Positions 30,701 to 42,055 of a stretch of 64,000 nucleotides of DNA are shown one piece after another. The position numbers and the translations under genes were made by a program. How positions within the stretch are numbered: position 1 is the first letter of the stretch; each line of letters begins with the position of its first letter. Source of the stretch: Odiellus spinosus (Eukaryota > Arthropoda > Arachnida > Opiliones > Phalangiidae); assembly GCA_963920705.1 (NCBI GenBank), contig OY987225.1, forward strand, positions 13,038,829 to 13,102,828, in the 5' to 3' direction. The notes under the pieces are model-generated. The model was not told the DNA's origin, did not search any database, and saw only the letters and a list, made by a program, of their open reading frames with translations.

Positions 30701-33700
30701 TCATAGGCTAACATGAACGAATTGCCTCGAATAAAGTCGAGCAGTAGTAATAAAACAATATCCATGGATTAGGTTTGTTCGTTTGCAACCTAGATTAAAA
30801 ATTAAAATATGGGGATTTTTTATTCCCTTTAAATTCCTTGTATAAGCATTCATAAGCTAACATGAACGAATTGCCTCGACTAAAGTCGAGGAGTTGTAAT
30901 AAAACATTATCCATGGATTAGGTTTGTTCGTTTACAACCTAGATTAAAAATTAAAATATGGGGATTTTTTATTCCCTTTAAATTCCTTGTATAAGCATTC
31001 ATAAGCTAACATGAACGAATTGCCTCGACTAAAGTCGAGGAGTTGTAATAAAACATTATCCATGGATTAGGTTTGTTCGTTTGTAACCTAGATTAAAAAT
31101 TAAAATATGGGGATTTTTTATTCCCTTTAAATTCCTTGTAAAAGCATTCATAAGCTAACATGAACGAATGAGGAGTTGTAATAAAACATTATCCTTGGAT
31201 TAGGTTTGTTCGTTTGCAACCTAGATTAAAAATTAAAATATGGGGAATTTTTATTCCCTTTAAATTCCTTGTATAAGCATTCATAAGGTAACATGAACGA
31301 ATTGCCTCGACTAAAGTCGAGGAGTTGTAATAAAACATTATCCATGGATTAGGTTTGTTCGTTTGCAACCTAGATTAATAATTAAAATATGGGAATTTTT
31401 ATTCCCTTTAAATTCCTTATATAAGCATTCATAGGCTAACATGAACGAAATGCCTCGACTAAAGTCGAGGAGTTGTAAAAAAACAATATCCATGGATTAG
31501 GTTTGTTCGTTTGCAACCTAGATTAAAAATTAAAATATGTGGTTTTTTTATTCCCTTTAAATTCCTTGTATAAGCATTCATAAGGTAACATGAACGAATT
31601 GCCTCGACTAAAGTCGAGGAGTTGTGATAAAACATTATCCATGGATTAGGTTTGTTCGTTTGCAACATAGATTAAAAATTAAAGTATGGGGATTTTTTAT
31701 TCCCTTTAAATTTATTGTATAAGGATTCATAAGCTAAAATGAACGAATTGCCTCGAATAAAGTCGAGGAGTTGTAATAAAACATTATCCATGGATTAGGT
31801 TTGTTCGTTTGCAACCTAGATTAATAATTAAAATATGGGAATTTTTATTCCCTTTAAATTCCTTGTATAAGCATTCATAGGCTAACATGAACGAATTGCC
31901 TTGACTAAAATCGAGGAGTTGTAATAAAACATTATCCATGGATTAGGTTTGTTCGTTTGTAACCTAGATTAAAAATTAAAATATGGGGATTTTTTATTCC
32001 CTTTAAATTCCTTGTATAAGCATTCATAAGCTAACATGAACGAATTGCCTCGACTAAAGTCGAGGAGTTGTAATAAAACATTATCCATGGATTAGGTTTG
32101 TTCGTTTGTAGCCTAGATTAAAAATTAAAATATGGGGATTTTTTTTTCCCTTTAAATTCCTTGTATAAGCATTCATAAGCTAACATGAACGAATGAGGAG
32201 TTGTAATAAAACATTATCCATTTATTAGGTTTGTTCGTTTGCAACCTAGATTAAAAATTAAAATATGGGGAATTTTTATTCCCTTTAAATTCCTTGTTTA
32301 AGCATTCATAAGCTAACATGAACGAATGAGGAGTTGTAATAAAACATTACCCATGGATTAGGTTTGTTCGTTTGCAACCTAGATTAAAAATTTAAATATG
32401 GGAATTTTTTATTCCCTTTAAATTCCTTGTATAAGCATTCATAAGCTAACATGAACCAATTGAATCGACTAAAGTCGAAGAGTTGTAATAAAACATTATC
32501 CATGGATTAGGTTTGTTCGTTTGTAGCCTAGATTAAAAATTAAAATATGGGGATTTTTTTTTCCCTTTAAATTCCTTGTATAAGCATTCATAAGCTAACA
32601 TGAACGAATGAGGAGTTGTAATAAAACATTATCCTTGGATTAGGTTTGTTCGTTTGCAACCTAGATTAAAAATTAAAATATGGGAATTTTTTATTCCCTT
32701 TAAATTCCTTGTATAAGCATTCATAAGCTATTATGAACGACTTGCCTCGACTAAAGTCGAGGAGTTGTAATAAAACATTATCCATGGAGTAGGTTTGTTC
32801 GTTTGCAACCTAGATTAAAAATTAAAATATGGGGATTTTTTATTCCCTTTAAATTCCTTGTATAAGCATTCATAAGCTAACATGAACGAATTGCCTCGAC
32901 TAAAGTCGAGGAGTTGTAATAAAACATTATCCATGGATTAGGTTTGTTCGTTTGCAACCTAGATTAATAATTAAAATATGGGAATTTTTATTCCCTTTAA
33001 ATTCCTTGTATAAACATTCATAGGCTAACATGAACGAATTGCCTCGACTAAAGTCGAGGAGTTGTAATAAAACAATATCCATGGATTAGGTTTGTTCGTT
33101 TGCAACCTAGATTAAAAATTAAAATATGGGTTTTTTTTATTCCCTTTAAATTCCTTGTATAAGCATTCATAAGTTAACATGAACGAATTGCCTCGACTAA
33201 AGTCGAGGAGTTGTAATAAAACATTATCCATGGATTAGGTTTGTTCGTTTACAACCTAGATTAAAAATTAAAATATGGGGATTTTTTATTCCCTTTAAAT
33301 TCCTTGTATAACCATTCATAAGCTAACATGAACGAATTGCCTCGACTAAAGTCGAGGAGTTGTAATAAAACATTTTCCATGTATTAGGTTTGTTCGTTTG
33401 TAACCTAGATTAAAAATTAAAATATGGGGATTTTTTATTCCCTTTAAATTCCTTGTTTAAGCATTCATAAGCTAACATGAACGAATGAGGAGTTGTAATA
33501 AAACATTATCCATGGATTAGGTTTGTTCGTTTGCAACCTAGATTAAAAATTAAAATATGGGGATTTTTTATTCCCTTTAAATTCCTTGTATAAGCATTCA
33601 TAAGCTAACATGAACGAATTGCCTCGACTAAAGCCGAGGAGTTGTAATAAAACATTTTCCATGGATTAGGTTTGTTCGTTTGTAACCTAGATTAAAAATT

Positions 33701-35315
33701 AAAATATGGGGATTTTTTATTCCCTTTAAATTCCTTGTATAAGCATTCATAAGCTAACATGAACGAATTGCCTCGGCTAAAGTCGAGGAGTTGTAATAAA
33801 ACATTATCCATTTATTAGGTTTGTTCGTTTGCAACCTAGATTAAAAATTAAAATATGGGGATTTTTTATTCCCTTTAAATTCCTTGTATAACCATTCATA
33901 AGCTAACATGAACGAATTGCCTCGACTAAAGTCGAGGAGTTGTAATAAAACATTTTCCATGTATTAGGTTTGTTCGTTTGTAACCTAGATTAAAAATTAA
34001 AATATGGGGATTTTTTATTCCCTTTAAATTCCTTGTTTAAGCATTCATAAGCTAACATGAACGAATGAGGAGTTGTAATAAAACATTATCCATGGATTAG
34101 GTTTGTTCGTTTGCAACCTAGATTAAAAATTAAAATATGGGGATTTTTTATTCCCTTTAAATTCCTTGTATAAGCATTCATAAGCTAACATGAACGAATT
34201 GCCTCGACTAAAGCCGAGGAGCTGTAATAAAACATTTTCCATGGATTAGGTTTGTTCGTTTGTAACCTAGATTAAAAATTAAAATATGGGGATTTTTTAT
34301 TCCCTTTAAATTCCTTGTATAAGCATTCATAAGCTAACATGAACGAATTGCCTCGGCTAAAGTCGAGGAGTTGTAATAAAACATTATCCATTTATTAGGT
34401 TTGTTCGTTTGCAACCTAGATTAAAAATTAAAATATGGGGAATTTTTATTCCCTTTAAATTCCTTGTTTAAGCATTCATAAGCTAACATGAACGAATGAG
34501 GAGTTGTAATAAAACATTATCCATGGATTAGGTTTGTTCGTTTGCAACCTAGATTAAAAATTAAAATATGGGGATTTTTTATTCCCTTTAAATTCCTTGT
34601 ATAAGCATTCATAAGCTAACATGAACGAATTGCCTCGAATAAAGTCGAGGAGTTGTAATAAAACATTTTCCATGGATTAGGTTTGTTCGTTTGTAACCTA
34701 GATTAAAAATTAAAATATGGGGATTTTTTATTCCCTTTAAATTCCTTGTATAAGCATTCATAAGCTAACATGAACGAATTGCCTCGAATAAAGTCGAGGA
34801 GTTGTAATAAAACATTTTCCATGGATTAGGTTTGTTCGTTTGCAACCTAGATTAAAAATTAAAATATGGGGAATTTTTATTCCCTTTAAATTCCTTGTTT
34901 AAGCATTCATAAGCTAACATGAACGAATGAGGAGTTGTAATAAATTATTATCCATGGATTAGGTTTGTTCGTTTGCAACCTAGATTAAAAATTAAAATAT
35001 GGGGAATTTTTATTCCCTTTAAATTCCTTGTATAAGCATTCATAAGCTAACATGAACGAATTGCCTCGACTAAAGTCGAGGAGTTGTAATAAAACATTAT
35101 CCATGGATTAGGTTTGTTCGTTTACAACCTAGATTAAAAATTAAAATATGGGGATTTTTTATTCCCTTTAAATTCCTTGTATAAGCATTCATAGGCTAAC
35201 ATGAACGAATTGCCTCGAATAAAGTCGAGCAGTAGTAATAAAACAATATCCATGGATTAGGTTTGTTCGTTTGCAACCTAGATTAAAAATTAAAATATGG
35301 GGATTTTTTATTCCC

Positions 35316-35345
35316 TTTAAAAACCTTGTATTAAATTTTTATTCC
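35316..35345 (+). other. Broken satellite monomer junction
   Basis: The monomer is interrupted here: after TTCCCTTTAAA the sequence reads AACCTTGTATTAAATTT and then re-enters the TTATTCCCTTTAAATTCC block, so part of the block is present twice. It is the clearest structural break inside the array and looks like a recombination or repair scar, or an assembly join. Confidence 0.6.
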
Positions 35346-37004
35346 CTTTAAATTCCTTGTATAAGCATTCATAAGCTAACATGAACGAATTGCCTCGACT
35401 AAAGTCGAGGAGTTGTAATAAAACATTATCCATGGATTAGGTTTGTTCGTTTACAACCTAGATTAAAAATTAAAATATGGGGATTTTTTATTCCCTTTAA
35501 ATTCCTTGTATAAGCATTCATAGGCTAACATGAACGAATTGCCTCGAATAAAGTCGAGCAGTAGTAATAAAACAATATCCATGGATTAGGTTTGTTCGTT
35601 TGCAACCTAGATTAAAAATTAAAATATGGGGATTTTTTATTCCCTTTAAATTCCTTGTATAAGCATTCATAAGCTAACATGAACGAATTGCCTCGACTAA
35701 AGTCGAGGAGTTGTAATAAAACATTATCCATGGATTAGGTTTGTTCGTTTACAACCTAGATTAAAAATTAAAATATGGGGATTTTTTATTCCCTTTAAAT
35801 TCCTTGTATAAGCATTCATAAGCTAACATGAACGAATTGCCTCGACTAAAGTCGAGGAGTTGTAATAAAACATTATCCTTGGATTAGGTTTGTTCGTTTG
35901 CAACCTAGATTAAAAATTAAAATATGTTTTTTTTTTATTCCCTTTAAATTCCTTGTATAAGCATTCATAAGCTAACATGAACGAATTGCCTCGACTAAAG
36001 TCGAGGAGTTGTAATAAAACATTATCCATGGATTAGGTTTGTTCGTTTACAACCTAGATTAAAAATTAAAATATGGGGATTTTTTATTCCCTTTAAATTC
36101 CTTGTATAAGCATTCATAAGCTAACATGAACGAATTGCCTCGACTAAAGTCGAGGAGTTGTAATAAAACATTTTCCATGGAATAGGTTTGTTCGTTTGTA
36201 ACCTAGATTAAAAATTAAAATATGGGGATTTTTTATTCCCTTTAAATTCCTTGTATAAGCATTCATAAGCTAACATGAACGAATTGCTTCGACTAAAGTC
36301 GAGGAGTTGTAATAAAACATTATCCATTTATTAGGTTTGTTCGTTTGCAACCTAGATTAAAAATTAAAATATGGGGAATTTTTATTCCCTTTAAATTCCT
36401 TGTTTAAGCATTCATAAGCTAACATGAACGAATGAGGAGTTGTAATAAAACATTATCCATGGATTAGGTTTGTTCGTTTGCAACCTAGATTAAAAATTAA
36501 AATATGGGGATTTTTTATTCCCTTTAAATTCCTTGTATAAGCATTCATAAGCTAACATGAACGAATTGCCTCGAATAAAGTCGAGGAGTTGTAATAAAAC
36601 ATTTTCCATGGATTAGGTTTGTTCGTTTGTAACCTAGATTAAAAATTAAAATATGGTTTTTTTTTATTCCCTTTAAATTCCTTGTATAAGCATTCATAAG
36701 CTAACATGAACGAATTGCCTCGACTAAAGTCGAGGAGTTGTAATAAAACATTATCCATGGATTAGGTTTGTTCGTTTACAACCTAGATTAAAAATTAAAA
36801 TATGGGGATTTTTTATTCCCTTTAAATTCCTTGTATAAGCATTCATAAGCTAACATGAACGAATTGCCTCGACTAAAGTCGAGGAGTTGTAATAAAACAT
36901 TATCCATGGATTAGGTTTGTTCGTTTACAACCTAGATTAAAAATTAAAATATGGGGATTTTTTATTCCCTTTAAATTCCTTGTATAAGCATTCATAAGCT
37001 AACA

Positions 37005-37460
37005 CACTCTAAAAAAAAAGGGAGTTCCAAAGGTGTATTAAGGGTGTAAATATCTTTTTTTATTCCTTTAAGGGAATTAATTGGAAGTCCAAAGGGAGTA
37101 AAAATAATTCTATTCCTTTTTTACACCCTAAAATGGTGTAATAAAGGGAATGTTTTTTCCTATATTCCCTTTTAACTCTGTTTAGGGAATATAAAGGTTC
37201 TACGTGAAAAGGTGTAGAAAGGGAATAAAAATAATTTTATTCCTTTTTTACACCTCAAATGGAGTTAAAAACTGAATATGCTTAATTTATTCCTTTTACA
37301 CTCCATTTAGGGATTAAATTTGTAACATTAGAAGGTGTCTTATGGGAGTGCAATCTTTACATTCCTTTTCCACACCCCTAATGGTGTTAAAAAGAGAATA
37401 TAACTTAGTAATATTCCTTTAGAACTCCATTTATTGGTACCAAAATGGAAATATTACAAA
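37005..37460 (+). mobile_element. Probable left terminus and subterminal repeats of a CACTA-like transposon
   Basis: The last satellite monomer ends exactly where a sequence beginning CACTCT starts. The next 450 bp contain many copies of short motifs in both orientations: GGTGTA, GGGAGT, AAAGGGAATAAAAATAATT and their complements. An imperfect palindrome lies near 37210-37256, where AGGTGTAGAAAGGG pairs with CCTTTTTTACACCT. CACTA/EnSpm elements are known for CACT- termini and repeated subterminal motifs bound by transposase. The matching right end (expected AGAGTG) was not found before the Polinton and would lie beyond the window if the Polinton is nested inside. Element identity is inferred. 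Confidence 0.5.
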
Positions 37461-39049
37461 ATGGAGTAAATTATCTTCTATTTATTAAATTACGAGAATA
37501 TAAATTTTGATTTTCAGAGTATATTGTATATCGTCGAATATTTTAGAAGAATTATACGAAGCGAATTATACGAATCGATAAAATATTTTAAACAACGTAC
37601 CAAATTGCATAACATTTAAAAGGAGTACTAGAATTCCAAATTAGCAAGCCAATTAGTCGAATAAAATTCCTTATACACGAGTATGTGATGGAAACTGAGT
37701 GAAAACCTTCCTAGAATTAAAGACGAAATCTTCTAAGTTGGTTGAGGTGATGTCATCATTTTGTTTAGAACTACATCAATGAACACCATTTCCGCGCTTT
37801 GTTGAATGGGGGCTCTGTCATTTTCTCTCGCGAATACTATTAGTTGAATCTATAAACTCTATATACGTTCCACCCTTGGAAAAAGGCAACATCTGCCGTA
37901 GAAACGGGTTCTATTTAACGACTCTTTTTTTTAGTTTCAAGGTTGGCAAAAGTATATATAATCCTATATTTAAAACCAGCCTTGGAAAAGGAAATATTAG
38001 CAATACAAACGGGTGCTTTTTAACGGCTCTTTTATCCGTTTCTATGTTAGTGTATATGTTACTTTATAGAACCATATATTTCACTCCTATCCATCACTGC
38101 TTTACCATATTACCTCCCACAAACTGGTTTACCGTGATTCCGCCCGTCTTAGGTTTTGGCGCTGAATAAATTCTTTCATAGACGGGAGTTATCGCTCTGT
38201 TATATTCAGTGTTCAGTTAAATAAGACACCCTCATGGTCGCTTTATTCTTGGAAACCAAGCATGGTGATTGAAGGGAGAATAACTTCGGAAGTGCTGAAA
38301 ACTAAAACGGTCTAACTCAGAAATCGAAGGTCATTTTATAAAGTCCATCCTAGTTTAGGTTGTCTGCTTTTACAAGCCTTGACTGCAGCAGTGTCGCGCC
38401 AAATATTTGAGGTTTGTTTCAAAAAATCTGGAACGAAATCATCTATAGATTACCATTTTTCGGGAATGGTTAGAATATTTTTTATTGAAATTCTTCCTTG
38501 GAATGAGTTGCAGGTTTCAATATATTAAAACGGCTTTAGGCTCCTTTTAAAGTCTATTAAGAATCTCAGGATAATTATTGAAGAAACTAAAAGTGATTAT
38601 TAACCTACTCTCCGATTTATCTTTTGGTTTTATCTCCTATATTTGGCGAAGATTTTTGAAGTTTATTTAATACGTTACAGAAATAGAGTAATATTTCAAT
38701 AAACAATTTTAATGTAAGAGTATTATTTAAATTAGAGATCCTCGATATTCATAGATTAAATTTAGAGAAGATATTTTTGTTTTGGATTAATATAGAATGA
38801 TAAACACCATAATGAAGAAAGATAGTTTGACATGATCTGAACAATTAATATTCAACAGTTAGTAAATAAATTCGAACAATTTGACTTTAGGGATCATACT
38901 TTTAATACATTATTGATTCTGAAGTGTAATCCAGGAATATTAAATTTCACATGGAGTTGTTACAAAGTTTGATCAATTTTATGAATTTACATATGCAAAT
39001 AATTGAAAAATGAAATGAGTAACCTTTTCTTGGGTGGTTTTTCCTCTTA
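37461..39049. other. Non-coding stretch downstream of the transposase-like gene
   Basis: No convincing gene is seen. One open frame on the plus strand (37876-38169) translates two diverged copies of a ~103-bp duplicated segment (about 37870-37965 and 37975-38070; shared words are AACGGGT, TTTAACG and GGCTCTTTT) and does not look like a protein. The rest is AT-rich unique sequence, presumably 3' flank or untranslated region of the minus-strand gene and interior of the inferred transposon. Confidence 0.6.
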
Positions 39050-41497
39050 TTAGAAATAATTTAGATTTGTTAGACACCCATACGGCAATGAAACGTATGT
39101 TTTTTCTCCGATTTCGTATTTATCTACCATATGGTAATTGGTAAATTTCCCGGCTTCAATAATTTTAAATTGACATTGCTCGCCAGATGAAATTTCATAA
39201 CTATGTAATCGTTTTGAAAAAACTTCGCAGTGAGAGAGAGTTCCAACGATTATTAAACGGTTGTCTACAGAGAAAATATACTTAATTTCGAAAAGCGTTG
39301 GTTCTCGGGAAATACTTATTTTGTAAACAAAAAGGTTTCCTATCGCAAACTGAATGCTATCATAAGTTGCGCTTCTTACGGAGTATAATTGTTTTGGAAT
39401 ATCAGGGCTGAGTTGATTTTGTATTGCCGCTGGTAACGTCAATTGATCAACTAATGACCCTAATGACGTTTTCTCAATACAAGGGGATCTTTCTGACAGC
39501 CAATTATAACACTGGTAAAACTGGTGTTTGCAGGATAGAGTTTTCGTAATGTTTCTGAAATTTTTGCAATTCTGAGCAATGGATTTGAAATAAGAATGTT
39601 TACTTTCAAACCTTATGCATGATATATGCCGTAAGGGACCAAACTTCCTAATACAATGCGCGTAATGAATCAAGTAGTGAAATTTAGGAGTAAAAAAATT
39701 GTTACCGCATACTTGCCCAACGTGTTTGAGAAAATTTTCAATAAGATTTTCTATAATAGGTAAACTATTTTCCGGTATGGAAGGGGCGAATAAATAATCG
39801 CAGATTTCTCTTAATTCGAGATACAAGTCCCAGTAATGATTATCGTCGTCAATAAAATCAATTAGAATAAGAGGTAACAGCCTATACAGACAAAACATTT
39901 CAGTGGCAGTGCCTTTCAATTGGCCATTACCCAGAATTGCATTTCGAATTTGGATTTGAGGACGATTTGTTTCCGATTTTCCGTAAGGAAAATCGCAAAG
40001 TTTTCGATTAAAAACATCCAGACTTAATCCACGCGTGGAAATTAAATCCGATAGCACTAGTTTAAGAATTTTGGTAATGACACCTTCTTGCAAATCATGC
40101 ATTATGTCCACAGGGAGCTGTTTTGTTAAATCAAAATACTTTAGTTTTAATAACGGGCTCTCAGACCGCACCCCGTAAATTGACCCCTCTTTTTCGTCCA
40201 AAGCTAAGCATTCTAAGTGGTAAAGATGCCGATTCATTGTCCTAGGTTCAACCTGCAATTCGGAAAATGTTTCTGCTATCTCTGTTTTATCCGTCATACA
40301 AAATCGACAAATCCTACCGGAATTGAAACACGTGTTTAATCCAGCGAGTTTATGCAATCCTAAATTGTCTCCAGAAAATATACTGACGAATCCAAGTACA
40401 AATTGATCTAGGCATTTTGCAAAGATGCCTTCTGTCGATAGTTTTTCCAAATCGAACAATAAGGGTCGAAATATATCGTGCCATCCAAATTCATCAGCGT
40501 CTTTTGATTTTGCGAGAAATATCAAATGGATGTCGCTCAGTTTGGTTCTATACTGATTTTTCCGGTTTAATATTGAAAAATAGCATCCAATAATTTTCTG
40601 TTTCCCTCTTTTTGACCCAATGGGATTAACAACTTCAAATTCGTCGATGTACAACTGAAGTTGAATGGTTTGAGGATCAAAGTTATTGTTCTCAATTATT
40701 TGTTTCGATATTTCCCCCTGTTTAAAATGAGCGATTACATTTTTGGGAATGTTTCTCGTGTTTATATGTCGTTGTGGTTCCTCACTTTTTTCGTAAATAC
40801 CCTCTAAAACCTTTAAAATAGGTACGTAGTGAAAGTGGCTAAGTTTTTTTCTCTCCAAGCTTAGAGAAAATGTAAACTGTTGAGGTTGAACCATTTTCAG
40901 TTCTGTTGCACAATGTGAAGATATTTTATGGCTCGTGTTAACGCTCATAAACACATTCCGAATCTCTTTGGTTTGTTGGATCAATGTTTTGTCCTCAAGT
41001 TCAATATTATTTTCTCGCAGAAAGCTTTTAATTTTGGAGCACTGGGCGTCCATCAAATTAGCACATAAGTCAAAGATATCGTTGATCAAATTTTCAATAA
41101 CACTTTTTGGTACCAAATGTTTCTCTCTGTATTTCAAAATTAGTTTTACAATCTTGTCTCGCATCTCAAGGGGCTTCAAAAACATTTGCGCTTCGAGTTC
41201 TTCGTTGTTATCCAAATTTTCATCTACGTTCATATTTTCATCAATAATTTCATCCTGAATTGTTGAAACTTCTTCAAACTGGGTTCTTTCATCTTCAATC
41301 ACCTTTTTGTGATTTCTATAAACGTGTTTTCTGTAGCTTTCTACATTTTTGAAACATTTCCCACAGTTGTTTAAGCCACATAAAACGGAAAAATTTGGTT
41401 CGTGAGAATGTATGTTTTTAACGTGTGCTATCAATAAAGTAAATTTTTTAGCAAGGAATACACATTTTGCGCATTTGTAAAATCTATCAGCACTCAT
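39050..41497 (-). CDS. Zinc-finger transposase-like protein (CACTA/EnSpm-like, tentative)
   Basis: Single uninterrupted frame of 815 residues, starting MSADRFYKC. The N-terminus carries two C2H2 fingers: C-x2-C-x12-H-x4-H, then C-x4-C-x12-H-x4-H ending near residue 60. An acidic linker (about residues 75-105) follows. The core has a GDN motif near residue 376, a CRFC knuckle near 397, the motif LPVDIMHDLQEGV near 464, and a C-terminal block with PKFHYLIHY and RFESKHSYFKS near 610-630. A D-x-MHD-x2-EGV motif followed by a histidine-rich block is typical, as I recall, of transposase-like proteins of animal EnSpm/CACTA-type elements; I did not assign a catalytic triad. Lack of introns and the CACTCT-type junction 2 kb downstream support mobile origin. 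It faces the multi-exon gene to its right across about 560 bp. It appears intact. An alternative is a domesticated host gene. Confidence 0.65.
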   Translation of the reverse strand: MSADRFYKCAKCVFLAKKFTLLIAHVKNIHSHEPNFSVLCGLNNCGKCFKNVESYRKHVYRNHKKVIEDERTQFEEVSTIQDEIIDENMNVDENLDNNEELEAQMFLKPLEMRDKIVKLILKYREKHLVPKSVIENLINDIFDLCANLMDAQCSKIKSFLRENNIELEDKTLIQQTKEIRNVFMSVNTSHKISSHCATELKMVQPQQFTFSLSLERKKLSHFHYVPILKVLEGIYEKSEEPQRHINTRNIPKNVIAHFKQGEISKQIIENNNFDPQTIQLQLYIDEFEVVNPIGSKRGKQKIIGCYFSILNRKNQYRTKLSDIHLIFLAKSKDADEFGWHDIFRPLLFDLEKLSTEGIFAKCLDQFVLGFVSIFSGDNLGLHKLAGLNTCFNSGRICRFCMTDKTEIAETFSELQVEPRTMNRHLYHLECLALDEKEGSIYGVRSESPLLKLKYFDLTKQLPVDIMHDLQEGVITKILKLVLSDLISTRGLSLDVFNRKLCDFPYGKSETNRPQIQIRNAILGNGQLKGTATEMFCLYRLLPLILIDFIDDDNHYWDLYLELREICDYLFAPSIPENSLPIIENLIENFLKHVGQVCGNNFFTPKFHYLIHYAHCIRKFGPLRHISCIRFESKHSYFKSIAQNCKNFRNITKTLSCKHQFYQCYNWLSERSPCIEKTSLGSLVDQLTLPAAIQNQLSPDIPKQLYSVRSATYDSIQFAIGNLFVYKISISREPTLFEIKYIFSVDNRLIIVGTLSHCEVFSKRLHSYEISSGEQCQFKIIEAGKFTNYHMVDKYEIGEKTYVSLPYGCLTNLNYF

Positions 41498-42055
41498 TTT
41501 TAAAATTTTCTAGTAAACTTGTGCTAAGAAAAACCGATTAAAATACATTATAAACAAGACGAGGTATTCTACGTCACATCGGATACCAAAGGTATTCAAA
41601 CTATTTTCGTTTTCTTTTCTACACTAAACAGTTTAACCCCCCCCCCCCCGGGGTTTTCACGTAAATCCGCCCAACCCTCTCATATATAACTCCCCCTTCA
41701 AGAGTTATTTTTAGAAACTTTACGAAAATCGTTTTGCCATCCACGACCTTGGCATTCTACTCAACGGCCCCTTCGTTGCCTTCATTCAATGACAGAGCAC
41801 GAACAAACTTCTCGTGATGCGCTTCCCCCTCCCTCAGCTTGTAAAAATAAAGACGAATTCAAAAGTTACCCCTCTATAAGTTTCCCCCTTCTTTTGGCGA
41901 TAAAAGGGCGCAGTATTTTTCTTGGACTTGACCCAAAGTGCACCGCACGGCGCACGCGAGTGACGCGACCACGCGTCTTGTTCAGTTCGAAACGGTTACG
42001 GGATTCGGGACTGGCCATTTATTTCAAAAGAAAGCCAAATCATAAAAATTTAAAA
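41498..42055. promoter_or_regulatory. Divergent promoter region between the two head-to-head genes
   Basis: Both genes start translation outward from this 558-bp gap. It contains a run of 13 C then GGGG at about 41637-41653, a CATATATAA box near 41680, a GATAAAAGGGCG TATA-like box near 41899, a CpG-rich patch at 41938-41975 and an arthropod-type initiator TTCAGT at 41981-41986, about 70 bp before the plus-strand ATG. On the minus strand, TTATAATG about 50 bp before the other start is a weak TATA candidate. Sites are pattern matches only. Confidence 0.4.

Larger units (their letters stand above)
1..37004 (+). repeat. AT-rich satellite DNA array, ~149-bp monomer
   Basis: The whole stretch is a head-to-tail array of one monomer of about 148-149 bp, all in the same orientation, giving roughly 250 copies. 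Each full monomer contains the 18-base palindrome CCTCGACTAAAGTCGAGG (7-bp arms, TAAA loop), a CCATGGATTAGG block, a GTTTGTTCGTTTGCAACC block and a TTCCCTTTAAATTCC block. A recurrent shorter form (about 132-133 bp) lacks 16 bases covering the left palindrome arm and loop. Diagnostic variants recur at fixed distances, so monomers are grouped into higher-order repeats. No gene is supported inside it; reading frames on the minus strand are only translations of the monomer. Such arrays are typical of centromeric or other heterochromatin, but a centromeric role is not shown here. Confidence 0.97.

Noticed and set aside
1044-31668. Open frames of 60-69 codons on the minus strand in the satellite (near 1044, 14182, 14601, 29526, 31459)
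   Set aside because: They are translations of the repeat itself, with the same peptide in each copy; they exist only where a stop is mutated.
1-37004. CRISPR-like array of palindromic repeats
   Set aside because: There are no distinct spacers: the whole 149-bp unit repeats, and the context is eukaryotic.
37876-38169. 97-codon plus-strand frame
   Set aside because: It spans two diverged copies of a duplicated non-coding segment and has no protein-like features.
40935-41258. Plus-strand frame antisense to the transposase-like gene
   Set aside because: A shadow of the acidic/lysine-rich coding region on the other strand.
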